In this document: in pieces, positions 45,817 through 54,443 of the stretch
Layout: the number at the start of each line of letters is the position of its first letter
How positions within the stretch are numbered: the stretch's first letter is position 1
Source of the DNA: Methyloversatilis discipulorum
GTDB lineage: Bacteria; Pseudomonadota; Gammaproteobacteria; Burkholderiales; Rhodocyclaceae
Assembly (NCBI RefSeq): GCF_018780585.1
Contig: NZ_JADMJL010000019.1
Location: 1-64,000, forward strand
Reading direction: 5' to 3'
Length of the DNA stretch: 64,000 nucleotides
Position numbers and translations under genes: made by a program
The notes under the pieces: generated by a model
Seen by the model: only the letters and a program-made list of their open reading frames with translations
Told to the model about the DNA's origin: nothing
The model's database searches: none

Positions 45817-46479
45817 TCAATAGCCGGTGGACGGCGGCCAGCCGATGCCGGCGAAGGGCGGCTTGCGGCCAACCAGACCTTCGAGCAGCGTCAGTTCGGC
45901 GTCGGTGTGATTGATGACACCGGCGGCCGACATCATGTCGACGCCGGGTTTGTCGCTGAGCCACATCGGCTTGTCGTGGTGTCGCGTGCGCACGGTTTCG
46001 CGCTGGGACGGATCGCTGTTGCGCGCCAGTTCCGCCTCGCCGTAGCACAGACAGAAATAGGTCCGTTCCTCGGCCGCTTCGATGTAGCAACCGGTGCCGC
46101 GTATGCCTATCGTCGCGGCCGGTGTGGCGATGCGCTTCTGGCCGCGGTCGAACACGGACAACAGCTTGCCGGTGATCACCCGCATCAGGTCGGCGGCAGC
46201 GCCGCTGCCGAAGGCGACATGCGATTCGCCACGCTGCAGGAAGGCGTCGCGACCGAGCACATAGATCGCCTCGGCGCCCGGGCCGGTACGTATCGTGTCG
46301 CCCGGACGGATTTCCATGTGGAAGTTCGCTGGCGCGCCATTGACACTGACGTCGCCCCGGAAGCCGCGCAAGCCGGTACGGCTGTCACGGGCGAGGGCTT
46401 CGCGCACCAGTGCGTCGAAGGCCAGCGGGGCAGCGGCACCGCCGGCCAGCAGGGTGGTCAGTACGCGTCTTCGATCCAT
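45817..46479 (-). CDS. FecR-domain protein with Tat-like signal
   Basis: 220 residues. The N-terminus MDRRRVLTTLLAGGAAAPLA has a twin arginine before a hydrophobic stretch, suggesting Tat export. The following part has the FecR-domain pattern: RPGDTIRTGPGAEAIYVLG and later TPAATIGIRGTGCYIE, typical of FecR-like proteins in which this domain is not linked to FecA signalling. Two further cysteines (YFCLCYG) follow. Convergent with the ATPase gene, 14 bases apart. No sigma factor gene is adjacent, so a FecI-type signalling role is unlikely. Confidence 0.75.
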   Translation of the reverse strand: MDRRRVLTTLLAGGAAAPLAFDALVREALARDSRTGLRGFRGDVSVNGAPANFHMEIRPGDTIRTGPGAEAIYVLGRDAFLQRGESHVAFGSGAAADLMRVITGKLLSVFDRGQKRIATPAATIGIRGTGCYIEAAEERTYFCLCYGEAELARNSDPSQRETVRTRHHDKPMWLSDKPGVDMMSAAGVINHTDAELTLLEGLVGRKPPFAGIGWPPSTGY

Positions 46480-46537
46480 GTCGTTTTCTCCTTCTTCTGA
46501 TGCAGCGATTATTGCGCGGGCAGGAGACCAGACCCGT

Positions 46538-47020
46538 TCATTCGTTCTCGGGCGTCACCGAATCGCCCTGACGGATCAGGCCGCTGCGCAGCACGCGTGC
46601 AGTGATGCCGCCATGACCGCGCATTACGTTGTAGCCCCCCTTGCCCAGATTGGTTTCCATGCGCGAGCACGGGTCGCAGGGGCCGGTGTATTCCAGCAGG
46701 GCATCGCCGACGCGGAAGCGCTTGCCCTTGAGTGCCAGCAGATTCAGACCGCTGACCACGATATTGCGCCGTACCAGGCCGGGGTCGACCTCGCCCAGAC
46801 CGAGCAGGTCGGCCACCGTCTGCAGGTGTTCGGCCTGGATCAGCGTGACCTGCCGCTTGCCGTCCGGGCTGGCGTAGCGGTCACCTTCGAGCCCGAGCGA
46901 TTCGATGGCCTGCACTGTGTCGACGACGCGCAGCGGCTGCATCCGCGCCGGGCGTACGCCTATCCAGGTGACCTGTCCGGCGTGTGCGAAGGTGGAAGTG
47001 AGTGTCTGCAGGGTGTCCAT
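46538..47020 (-). CDS. MOSC-domain protein
   Basis: 160 residues matching the MOSC (molybdenum cofactor sulfurase C-terminal) fold, whose members bind molybdenum cofactor or carry sulfur with a conserved cysteine. The signature region is EYTGPCDPCSRMETNLG (about 109-125), with LGLEGDRYASPDGKRQVTLI earlier. The substrate is unknown. It lies between a FecR-domain gene and imuB on the same strand, with gaps that suggest independent transcription. Confidence 0.85.
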   Translation of the reverse strand: MDTLQTLTSTFAHAGQVTWIGVRPARMQPLRVVDTVQAIESLGLEGDRYASPDGKRQVTLIQAEHLQTVADLLGLGEVDPGLVRRNIVVSGLNLLALKGKRFRVGDALLEYTGPCDPCSRMETNLGKGGYNVMRGHGGITARVLRSGLIRQGDSVTPENE

Positions 47021-47064
47021 GATCGTCGTTTCATCGTACGCAATGTGTCGGGACGGATGCTACT

Positions 47065-48519
47065 TCAGGCGAACAGCCCCTGCAGATACCAGCGATGCGG
47101 CGCCGTGTGTTCGCGATAGATCCACAACCGTTCCTGGCGTGGTCCGACGGCGATGTAGTAATCGCGCAGCGCTTCGGCCGGATGGTCGTTACCGCCAGCG
47201 TCGTCCCACCAGCCGGCCTCGATTCGCTCGGCGCGGCCGAGGCAATGCAGCGGCCCATTGCGCCAGGGCTGACCGTCGCGTTCGGCCAGCAGTTCGGGTT
47301 CCGGCAGTAGCCACAGGGGACGCTGAGGCTTGCCGGCAGCCGGCTGCGCACGACCCGGTTCATCCCGATGCTGCGCCCGTTCCGGACGGTGGTCGCCGCT
47401 GGCCGACAGACTGTAGACCGCATCGGGACCGAGGCGAGCACGCAGCCGTTCGACCAGTACGTCGCGGGCTTCCTGACGGTCCTGCGGCGAGGGTGCCTGG
47501 GTGCCGAACAGGTCGCGGCTGCGGCCGGGCTGTTCGATCCAGTCGGGTGCCCGCAGTCTCAGCGCGGTGACCGCTTCGGGCAGGGCGATGCGCGCCAGAT
47601 GCTCGCGCGTCAGCGATGCAAGCAGGCGGGCGTCGTGGGTGGGGGTACCGGTGCGCAGTTCCAGCCGGGTGGGGGCTTCGTGCTCGTGCTGCAGTTCGAG
47701 CAGGCACTCGGCGATGCCAGCGTGTGCCGCAGCCAGCTGGGAGCACGCACTGTTGAACAGCCGGCTGGCGGCGAACAGCAGTACATCGGCATCGTGACGC
47801 GGTACCGGCAATTCGATCCGGCTGTCGATTTCCGGAGGCGGCGAGAAGAACGTGCGCGGATCGGCTGTCTGACCGAGCGCCTGATCGATCAGGCGACGCA
47901 GGGCCTGTGCATCGCGCAGCGCCAGTGCGTCGCGCGGCAGCTTCATCGCGTCTCCCACGCTGCGCAGACCGGCTTCGCGCAAGGTGGCCAGTCGTGCCTC
48001 ACCTGCTTCGGTCACGTCGAGCGGCAATGCGGCCAGCGCTGCCGACAAGGCTCCAGGCCCGCGTATCGTACGACCAGGTGTGCCGAGGGCGAGCCAGCGC
48101 GCGGCGCGCGGTGTCGGGGCGCAGGCGCTGAGGGCATGAAAACCGGCGGCGGCCAGCGCGCTGCGCAAGGCGCGCAGCAGACCGTCGAGGCCGCCGAACA
48201 GACGGATGCTGCCGGCGATTTCCAGCAGCAGTCCGTCGGTTGCGAGGGCGACATGAGGGGTGAAATGCAGTGCGCAGCCGGCGGCGTCCTTCAGTGCCGC
48301 ATCTTCCACCCGGCTGTCGCGCGGGCTGATCAGCAGGTCGGGCGCTAGTGCCAGTGCGTCGGCCACCCGCTGGCCGGGGCGCACGCCCTGAGCCAGCGCT
48401 GTCGCATCCAGCGCGACCACACGCTGCTTCGCCGCCACCGCCAGCGGCTGTGTGTGAGCCTGAGCGCGGAAGCGCGCCTGCAGCGGCCACTCGGGAAAGA
48501 CCAGTGCCAGCCAGAGCAT
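47065..48519 (-). CDS. imuB: ImuB, Y-family polymerase-like protein
   Basis: 484-residue catalytically inactive Y-family polymerase homolog that recruits the error-prone DnaE2 to the beta clamp during SOS mutagenesis. It begins MLWLALVFPEWPLQA and lacks the usual acidic catalytic triad (DLDAFFAS in true Y-polymerases is replaced). The LFGGLDGLLRAL segment is typical. It sits downstream of imuA with a 29-bp gap, in the order lexA-imuA-imuB. No dnaE2 follows; the next gene is a MOSC protein. Confidence 0.9.
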   Translation of the reverse strand: MLWLALVFPEWPLQARFRAQAHTQPLAVAAKQRVVALDATALAQGVRPGQRVADALALAPDLLISPRDSRVEDAALKDAAGCALHFTPHVALATDGLLLEIAGSIRLFGGLDGLLRALRSALAAAGFHALSACAPTPRAARWLALGTPGRTIRGPGALSAALAALPLDVTEAGEARLATLREAGLRSVGDAMKLPRDALALRDAQALRRLIDQALGQTADPRTFFSPPPEIDSRIELPVPRHDADVLLFAASRLFNSACSQLAAAHAGIAECLLELQHEHEAPTRLELRTGTPTHDARLLASLTREHLARIALPEAVTALRLRAPDWIEQPGRSRDLFGTQAPSPQDRQEARDVLVERLRARLGPDAVYSLSASGDHRPERAQHRDEPGRAQPAAGKPQRPLWLLPEPELLAERDGQPWRNGPLHCLGRAERIEAGWWDDAGGNDHPAEALRDYYIAVGPRQERLWIYREHTAPHRWYLQGLFA

Positions 48520-48548
48520 GTCGTACGCAGATCCATGTCGCAGGCCTG

Positions 48549-49235
48549 TCAGCCGACCAGCGCCAGGGCAGGGCGCCGGCGCAGGATGTCTGCACGCCGC
48601 ACCGGGATGCCCGGACGTGTTCCGAGATGAACCGGCCGGTTGGCTGGGCGACCGCGTCGCTTCAGGATGTCGATGCGCACCTCGCCTTCCGCAGCGATGG
48701 ATACTTGCAGGCGCAAGGCGGCTGGCGAGGCCATATGCGCGTCGGAGGCGGGGCGGAACAGCACCAGCGGCAGCGCGGCCTCACGCACCGCCAGCTGCAG
48801 CCGGCGCAGCAGGGCTGTGTCTACCCGGTCGAGCCAGCCGGTGACTGCACTGCACGCCCCCGAGTTGAGTGCGTGACGCAGCGCCCAGACACGCTCGCCG
48901 GCACTCCCCGCCTGGATCACCAGCATGCGAGGCGTGCACAGACCCGCGGCGGCGAGCGCCGAAACATTCGGATACCAAGGCGGCGCTACCCAGGCCACCC
49001 AGCCATCGGCCTGACTGGCTTGGGCCAGCATGGGCAGCAGCAGGGAGACTTCACCGTGCCCGCAGCAGTCGGTCAGCACTTCGCTCATGTCGCCGATCGG
49101 CCAGCCTCCGCCGGGCAGTTCGGCGTCGAGCGCCGGATGACCGGTGGACACGGTGGGGCACGCGTCCGCCGCCGTGTCGTTGGCACGCCAGACATCCGGA
49201 CGGTGCAACAGGGTATGCAGGCTGGAGGCGCTCAT
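48549..49235 (-). CDS. imuA: ImuA, RecA-like SOS mutagenesis accessory protein
   Basis: 228 residues resembling a shortened RecA/SulA-type core: TGHPALDAELPGGGWPIGDMSEVL near 31-54 and ILKRRGRP near the C-terminus. ImuA acts with ImuB and DnaE2 in translesion synthesis. The start may be the ATG at 49235 or the GTG one codon earlier. It begins 5 bases after the lexA stop and is therefore under the lexA SOS promoter. Confidence 0.88.
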   Translation of the reverse strand: MSASSLHTLLHRPDVWRANDTAADACPTVSTGHPALDAELPGGGWPIGDMSEVLTDCCGHGEVSLLLPMLAQASQADGWVAWVAPPWYPNVSALAAAGLCTPRMLVIQAGSAGERVWALRHALNSGACSAVTGWLDRVDTALLRRLQLAVREAALPLVLFRPASDAHMASPAALRLQVSIAAEGEVRIDILKRRGRPANRPVHLGTRPGIPVRRADILRRRPALALVG

Positions 49236-49239
49236 CACG

Positions 49240-49848
49240 TCAGACCGCGCTGCCGTTGCGGATCAGCCCCACCATGACGCCCTCGATCACCAGCGGGTCG
49301 CGCCGGGTGTCGACGACGATGGGACTGAATTCGGGATTTTCCGGCAGCAGCTCGACCTGTGCACCACTGCGACGCAGACGCTTCACGGTCACTTCGTCGT
49401 GCAGCCGGGCGACGATGATCTGGCCGTTGTGTGCTTCGGAGGTGGCATGAACGGCGATCAGGTCGCCGTCGAGGATGCCGGCGTCGCGCATGCTCAAGCC
49501 CCGCACACGCAACAGATAGTCGGCACGTGGCGAGAACATCGACGGGTCAACCTGATAGCGTCCCTGCACGTGGGCGTCGGCAAGAATGGGATTGCCGGCC
49601 GCGACCCGGCCTATCAGTGGAATGCCTGCGGGCTCGGACAGCCGGATGCCGCGTGCGCGACCTTCGTCGAGACTGATGACGCCCTTGCGTGCCAGTGCGC
49701 GCAGATGGCTTTCGGCGGCGTTCGGCGAACGGAAGCCGAAAGCCTGCGCGATTTCGGCGCGTGTGGGCGGGCTGCCGCGTTCGCTGACTGCGTCACGGAT
49801 CAGTTGCAGGATTTCTTGCTGGCGGGACGTCAGGCTGTCGTTCGACAT
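49240..49848 (-). CDS. lexA: LexA repressor
   Basis: Self-cleaving SOS repressor of 202 aa. N-terminal winged helix ([20 protein letters not shown]), cleavage site A84-G85 and catalytic S119 (GLSMRD) and K156 (VTVKRL) at the same positions as in E. coli LexA. It heads the lexA-imuA-imuB operon and is autoregulated through a perfect box 26 bases upstream of its start. Confidence 0.97.
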   Translation of the reverse strand: MSNDSLTSRQQEILQLIRDAVSERGSPPTRAEIAQAFGFRSPNAAESHLRALARKGVISLDEGRARGIRLSEPAGIPLIGRVAAGNPILADAHVQGRYQVDPSMFSPRADYLLRVRGLSMRDAGILDGDLIAVHATSEAHNGQIIVARLHDEVTVKRLRRSGAQVELLPENPEFSPIVVDTRRDPLVIEGVMVGLIRNGSAV

Positions 49849-49873
49849 GGGGTGGGCGCTTGCTGTACGAGAA

Positions 49874-49889
49874 CTGTATTTTTATACAG
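49874..49889. promoter_or_regulatory. SOS (LexA) box
   Basis: CTGT-N8-ACAG, perfectly matching the LexA consensus, inside the palindrome ACTGTATTTTTATACAGT. It lies 26 bases upstream of the lexA start and controls lexA-imuA-imuB. Confidence 0.93.
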
Positions 49890-49890
49890 T

Positions 49891-50146
49891 TATTCATGGT
49901 GGCGCAAGCAGGCCGAGTGTCGATTGTCGACAATTGTTACAGAGCGGGATGTGTTCGCCTGCACCCTGCCCGTCCAGGCAGGTCAAGGTGGTTTGTGCAG
50001 TGCGATGAAAAGAAAAGGGTTTTTGCCGAGGCGCCCGGATGGCAGGATGTTCGGGCGGGGCATCTAATACCGAAGTACTAGGTTCCAGCTGTCGATATTC
50101 TTGACAGTGTTGCGGCGCAGCAGGTCCGGATGCTTCGATCAGGCAA
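49891..50146. other. Intergenic region upstream of lexA
   Basis: About 255 bases with no gene. It contains the 12-bp palindrome ATTGTCGACAAT (49923-49934). Nothing else was recognised. Confidence 0.5.
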
Positions 50147-50174
50147 CAAAAAAGCACCCGAAGGTGCTTTTTTG
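50147..50174 (-). terminator. Terminator of the PEP-CTERM gene
   Basis: A perfect 12-bp stem CAAAAAAGCACC/GGTGCTTTTTTG around CGAA; the T-rich arm works on either strand. It lies 19 bases past the stop at 50193. Confidence 0.92.
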
Positions 50175-50192
50175 TTTTCAGGCAGGTGAAGC

Positions 50193-50681
50193 TCAGCCCA
50201 TGCGACGCTTTGCCATCAGGCCGATCATGCCCAGGCCAGCCAGCATCATCGCGTAGGTGTCTGCTTCCGGCACCACGGCAATCGGAGCGGTCGTCGAGCT
50301 CAGAGTGAAGGAACCACCACGAGGACCTGTAACCAGGCCGGTCACCTTGTAGTAGTAATCACCGGCTTCCAGATTGAAGGCCGAGAAAAGGCCACCGGTA
50401 CCGGCATAGGCCGACAAGAAGGTATCGGTTGCGCCATTTTCCTTGTAGAGCCACACCATCCCATCGTCGATTTTGAACGCATCATTGCTCGACACGTCAA
50501 GAGACGTCGACAGGCTTGTGGTTGAGAGCAGCGAGAAGGTGAAAATTTCAGAGATGGAGCCGGAGAGCAGCCCCGAGAAAGCGATTTCGTCGGTGTCGTG
50601 AACTCCCCAGTCGGTCGCGGCTTGAGCTCCGCTTACCGCGCAAAAGGCACTGACTGCGACTGCCAGCAAGGTTTTCTTCAT
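50193..50681 (-). CDS. PEP-CTERM sorting-domain protein
   Basis: 162 residues: signal peptide (about 1-22, GAQA), a beta-rich body with a FTF-type early region, and a C-terminal VPEADTYAMMLAGLGMIGL segment followed by AKRRMG, the PEP-CTERM signal for exosortase (EpsH) processing, usually linked to exopolysaccharide. The start at 50681 (MKKTLLAVAV) is supported by AGGA upstream. No exosortase gene or exopolysaccharide cluster is in the window. Confidence 0.88.
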   Translation of the reverse strand: MKKTLLAVAVSAFCAVSGAQAATDWGVHDTDEIAFSGLLSGSISEIFTFSLLSTTSLSTSLDVSSNDAFKIDDGMVWLYKENGATDTFLSAYAGTGGLFSAFNLEAGDYYYKVTGLVTGPRGGSFTLSSTTAPIAVVPEADTYAMMLAGLGMIGLMAKRRMG

Positions 50682-51097
50682 ATCCTGTCCTTTCACAAAA
50701 AGTGACAAAGTGGAACCCAGATTCTTGCAAGAACATCAGCCCCCCACAATCCGCGATGACGCCCTCATTTGCAACGACAAGTAAGGAGGTCATTCCGCAC
50801 ACTGCAAGCAGCTCAGCGTTCCTGGTGAAACAGGTATGCAAGACTCAGGCCACTTTCTGTTTGTCATTGCTCTTTCTGAAGACAAATTTTCAACTATTTG
50901 AATATATTTAATAAAGTTGATTGTTGACGGACGTTCGACTCAGTCGGGGTGTGATGCTCTTTGGTGCGTCAGGACCACATTTGTGCAATGCGGCGACGGC
51001 TTTTTTTACAACGGCGCGGAAGGCTCGCCTGATAGAATCCGCCGGACTCCAGAGCGTGCGATGTTTCGTGGTCGCGTCGTGTGGATGGGAGGTGCGC
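50682..51097. other. AT-rich divergent intergenic region
   Basis: 416 bases between the PEP-CTERM and bcp genes. The stretch around 50870-50920 is markedly AT-rich against the high-GC background. AAGGAGGT at about 50783 looks like a ribosome site but no normal start codon follows it within range. No gene is called. Confidence 0.5.
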
Positions 51098-51613
51098 ATG
51101 TTGAATGCAGGACAACCCGCTCCGCTGTTCGAACTGCCGGATGCCGATCTGGAGTTGTTCAATCTGGGCGACCAGCTGGGGCAGCACCTGATGGTGCTCT
51201 ACTTCTACGCCAAGGACGACACCCCGGGCTGTACGGCCCAGGCCATCGAGTTCAGCGATCTGGACGACGATTTCCGGCGTTGTGACTGCACCGTGCTCGG
51301 TGTCAGCCGCGACGAATGTTTCACACACGCAGATTTTCGCGACAAGCACGGCCTGACGGTCAGGCTGCTGTCGGACATCGACGGCGAGGTCAGCCGGCGC
51401 TACGGCGTCTGGCGTGAGCGCGAGGTCGACGGAAAGCTGCGGTTCTGCATGACCCGCTCGACATTCATCATCGATCGGAAGGGTGTCATACGTTACGCGC
51501 AATATGGCGTGAATCCGCGCGGGCACGCCGGGGAAGTCCTCGAACGCGTGCGCGCACTGCACATGAAAGGAATCAGGAATGCTCATCAGCAAGAACTCGG
51601 TCGTCACCCTTAA
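51098..51613 (+). CDS. bcp: Peroxiredoxin, Bcp/PrxQ type
   Basis: 171-residue thiol peroxidase. The peroxidatic cysteine is in DDTPGCTAQAIEF (about 43-55). The ATG at 51098 has GGGAGG upstream; the longer frame starts in non-coding sequence. The last 35 bases overlap the start of the slyD-like gene, so the C-terminal tail (KGIRNAHQQELGRHP) is an extension beyond the usual Bcp end. Confidence 0.92.
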   Translation: MLNAGQPAPLFELPDADLELFNLGDQLGQHLMVLYFYAKDDTPGCTAQAIEFSDLDDDFRRCDCTVLGVSRDECFTHADFRDKHGLTVRLLSDIDGEVSRRYGVWREREVDGKLRFCMTRSTFIIDRKGVIRYAQYGVNPRGHAGEVLERVRALHMKGIRNAHQQELGRHP

Positions 51614-52058
51614 GTACAGCGTGACGGATCCGGACGGCAATATGGTCGATCCGGGCGAAGCCCCGCTGGCCTATCTGCACGGCGGTTACGGCGGTATTTT
51701 CCAGCCGATCGAGGAAGCACTTGAAGGCAAGACCGTCGGCGACGAAGTGGTCGTGAAGCTGCAGCCGGAAGATGCCTTCGGCGAGTACGACGAAGAACTG
51801 GTCGAGATCGAATCGCGTGCGAACTTCCCGGACAACATCGAAGTCGGCATGCAGTTCGAGCGCGTCAGCGAAGATGGCGAGGAAGAAGGCCTGTACACCG
51901 TGACCGACATTGCCGACGACCGCGTCGTGATCGACGGCAATCACCCGCTGGCCGGCACCGCACTGGTGTTCTCGTGCTCGGTGTCAGCAGTGCGCCAGGC
52001 GTCGGCGGAAGAGCTGTCGCACGGCCACGTGCACGGCGACCACGGCCACCACCACTGA
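51579..52058 (+). CDS. slyD: SlyD-type FKBP peptidyl-prolyl isomerase
   Basis: 159 residues: an FKBP domain with an inserted flap (SlyD architecture; YLHGGYGGIFQPIEEALEG) and a histidine-rich C-terminus (HGHVHGDHGHHH) that can bind nickel or other divalent metals. Its ATG lies within the end of bcp (35-base overlap), so the genes are coupled. The metal role is inferred from the tail. Confidence 0.93.
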   Translation: MLISKNSVVTLKYSVTDPDGNMVDPGEAPLAYLHGGYGGIFQPIEEALEGKTVGDEVVVKLQPEDAFGEYDEELVEIESRANFPDNIEVGMQFERVSEDGEEEGLYTVTDIADDRVVIDGNHPLAGTALVFSCSVSAVRQASAEELSHGHVHGDHGHHH

Positions 52059-52145
52059 GATCGTCCCCCGCCGGGCGCCGACGAGGGCCCCGGCGTTCTC
52101 CGCCCACTGTCGGGCGCTGCGTCGAAATCCTGTCAGGGAGCATCC

Positions 52146-53162
52146 ATGTCGCGTGTGCTGGTCACCGGTGGCGCGGGCTATATCGGCTCGCACACCTGCA
52201 TCGAACTGATGGCTGCGGGCCACCAGGTGGTGGTTGTAGATAACCTGTGCAACAGCAAGCGCGAATCCCTGACGCGCGTCGAACGCATCGCCGGGCAGGC
52301 GCTGCGGGCCTTCGTGCAGGCCGATGTCCGCGATCGCGCCGCGATGCGCGCGGTATTTGCGGCGCACGACATCGACGCAGTGATCCACTTCGCCGGCCTG
52401 AAGGCGGTCGGCGAGTCGGTCGCGAAGCCGCTCGAGTACTACGACAACAACGTCAGCGGCACGGTGGCGCTGTGCGAGGTGATGGCCGAAGCCGGCGTGA
52501 AGACGCTGGCCTTCTCGTCGTCGGCCACGGTTTACGGTGATCCGGCGTCGGTGCCCATCCGCGAGGATTTCCCGACCGGGCCGACCAATCCTTACGGCCG
52601 TTCGAAATGGATGGTCGAGTACCTGCTGCAAGACCTCGTTGTGGCCGATCCGTCCTGGCGCATCGCACTGCTGCGCTACTTCAATCCGGTCGGCGCGCAT
52701 GAGTCCGGCCTGATCGGCGAAGACCCGAACGGCCTGCCGAACAATCTGATGCCTTTTGTCAGCCAGGTGGCGGTGGGCAAGCTGGCCGAGTTGCGCGTGT
52801 TCGGCGGTGACTGGCCGACGCCGGACGGCACCGGCGTGCGCGACTACATCCACGTGCTTGACCTCGCTCAAGGCCACGTGCGCGCCATCGACTACCTTGC
52901 GGAACACACCGGTCTGCTGACGGTGAATCTGGGTACCGGTCGTGGCTACAGCGTGCTTGAAGTCGTGCGCGCCTTCGAGCAGGCGAGCGGACGCGCGGTG
53001 CCCTACCGCATCGTCGATCGACGGCCGGGGGACATCGCCCAGTGCTACGCCGACCCGGCGCACGCAAACCGGCTCCTGGGCTGGGTTGCGCAGCGCGACC
53101 TCGCGCAGATGTGCGCCGATGCGTGGAACTGGCAGCGCAGCAACCCGCAGGGCTATGCCTGA
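52146..53162 (+). CDS. galE: UDP-glucose 4-epimerase
   Basis: Interconverts UDP-glucose and UDP-galactose for surface polysaccharide. 338 residues; NAD-binding TGGAGYIGSHTC (7-18), catalytic YGRSK (YxxxK) motif with the preceding FSSSATVYG, and the GRRPGD-like DRRPGD late segment. GGGAG precedes the ATG. It lies 87 bases after slyD and 110 bases before a small hypothetical gene. Confidence 0.95.
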   Translation: MSRVLVTGGAGYIGSHTCIELMAAGHQVVVVDNLCNSKRESLTRVERIAGQALRAFVQADVRDRAAMRAVFAAHDIDAVIHFAGLKAVGESVAKPLEYYDNNVSGTVALCEVMAEAGVKTLAFSSSATVYGDPASVPIREDFPTGPTNPYGRSKWMVEYLLQDLVVADPSWRIALLRYFNPVGAHESGLIGEDPNGLPNNLMPFVSQVAVGKLAELRVFGGDWPTPDGTGVRDYIHVLDLAQGHVRAIDYLAEHTGLLTVNLGTGRGYSVLEVVRAFEQASGRAVPYRIVDRRPGDIAQCYADPAHANRLLGWVAQRDLAQMCADAWNWQRSNPQGYA

Positions 53163-53277
53163 CGCGCGTCGCGCGCGGAGGGCAGAAAATCTCGGCGCGC
53201 CGCGATAGATGACGACCGCCGCTTCGTGCTAAATCAGTAGCTCGCCGTCGGTCGGAACCAGCCCGGGAGGATTGCTC

Positions 53278-53520
53278 ATGCACCTGCAAGTCGTGTTCGA
53301 AAAGGCGCACGCCGCGGACAGCGGAAACAGCGCATCCATCTTCCGGCAGTTGCTCGACGCGCTCGAGCACGATGCGCCATTCGACCTGCAGCTGCTGTAT
53401 CAGTTGCCCTATGCCGACTTCGACACCGCGCTCAACGCGCTGCGCGAGTGGCGTTCGCAACGCTACGTATGGTTGCGCGAACACGACGGCCCTCAGCCCT
53501 GGCGCAGTCATCTGAGCTAG
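53278..53520 (+). CDS. Hypothetical small protein, 80 aa
   Basis: A short acidic protein beginning MHLQVVFEKAHAADSGN, with no recognised domain, signal peptide or membrane segment. GGGAGG lies seven bases before the ATG at 53278, which supports it as a real gene; a TTG two codons earlier is too close to that site. It is positioned between galE and the pseudopilin genes. Confidence 0.6.
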   Translation: MHLQVVFEKAHAADSGNSASIFRQLLDALEHDAPFDLQLLYQLPYADFDTALNALREWRSQRYVWLREHDGPQPWRSHLS

Positions 53521-53567
53521 GGTCTGCTGTCACGGTGCCGTGATGGTGCTGTGTTAACCTGCGGCGC

Positions 53568-54053
53568 ATGCTGCGTCATACACGTATTTCCCGCGGTTTC
53601 ACGCTGATCGAGCTGATGGTGGTGATCGCCATCGTCGGCGTGCTCGCGACCATGGCCATGCCCATGATGGAACTGGCGCGCGTGCGTGCGAACGAGGCCG
53701 AACTGCGTACCTCGCTGCGGCAGATACGTACCGCGCTCGACGATTACAAGAAGGCCTGGGACGAAGGGCGCATCGAGAAGAAGGTCGGTGCCAGCGGCTA
53801 TCCGCCCAGCCTCGACGTGCTGGTCAATGGCGTGCGCGACGTCAAGCAGCCGAACGACGTGAAGATCTACTTCCTGCGCCGCGTGCCGCGCGACCCCTTC
53901 CATACGGATACATCGACGCCGCCCGAGCAGACCTGGGGCCTGCGCAGCTACGCCAGCCCGCCGGACGAACCCGTGCCCGGCGCCGATGTGTTCGATGTCT
54001 ATTCGCTGTCCGGCCGCACCGGCCTGAACGGCATTCCGTACCGGAACTGGTGA
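53568..54053 (+). CDS. Type II secretion pseudopilin (GspG-like)
   Basis: 161 residues with a prepilin leader cut before FTLIELMVV (RG|FTLIELMVVIAIVGVL) and a hydrophobic helix with E5 of the mature protein. Later segments (YPPSLDVLVNG, LRRVPRDPFH and WGLRSYAS) resemble GspG major pseudopilins, including the calcium-loop area. The next gene starts at its stop (TGATG). Cleavage would need a PilD-type peptidase, not seen here. Confidence 0.85.
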   Translation: MLRHTRISRGFTLIELMVVIAIVGVLATMAMPMMELARVRANEAELRTSLRQIRTALDDYKKAWDEGRIEKKVGASGYPPSLDVLVNGVRDVKQPNDVKIYFLRRVPRDPFHTDTSTPPEQTWGLRSYASPPDEPVPGADVFDVYSLSGRTGLNGIPYRNW

Positions 54054-54439
54054 TGTTCACTTTCGCCCGCAAGCGCGGTTTCACGCTGATTGAATTGCTG
54101 GTGGTCATGGCCATCATCGCGGTGCTGCTGACCATTGCCGCACCGCGCTACTTCGAACATCTCGATCGCTCGAAGGAGGCGACGCTGAAGCAGACGCTGG
54201 CGGTCACCCGCGATGCGATCGACAAGTTCCGCGGTGACCGCGGTGCCTGGCCGCAAAGCCTGCAGGACCTCGTCGACAAGCAGTATCTGCGCAAGCTGCC
54301 CTTCGACCCGGTCACCGACAGCAGCGAAACCTGGATCGTCGTGCCGCCGCGCGATTCGGCGACCGAGAGTGGCGTGGCCGACCTGAAGAGCGGTGCCGAA
54401 GGCACGTCACGCGACGGCGTCGCCTATTCCGACCTCTGA
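54053..54439 (+). CDS. Type II secretion pseudopilin
   Basis: 128 residues with a class III leader (KRG|FTLIELLVVMAI) and the conserved glutamate at mature position 5. After the helix comes a WPQSLQDLVDKQYLRKLPFDP segment typical of GspG-like minor pseudopilins. The ATG overlaps the preceding stop as TGATG; a GTG one codon earlier is possible. The next gene begins 5 bases downstream. Confidence 0.83.
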   Translation: MFTFARKRGFTLIELLVVMAIIAVLLTIAAPRYFEHLDRSKEATLKQTLAVTRDAIDKFRGDRGAWPQSLQDLVDKQYLRKLPFDPVTDSSETWIVVPPRDSATESGVADLKSGAEGTSRDGVAYSDL

Positions 54440-54443
54440 CGCG

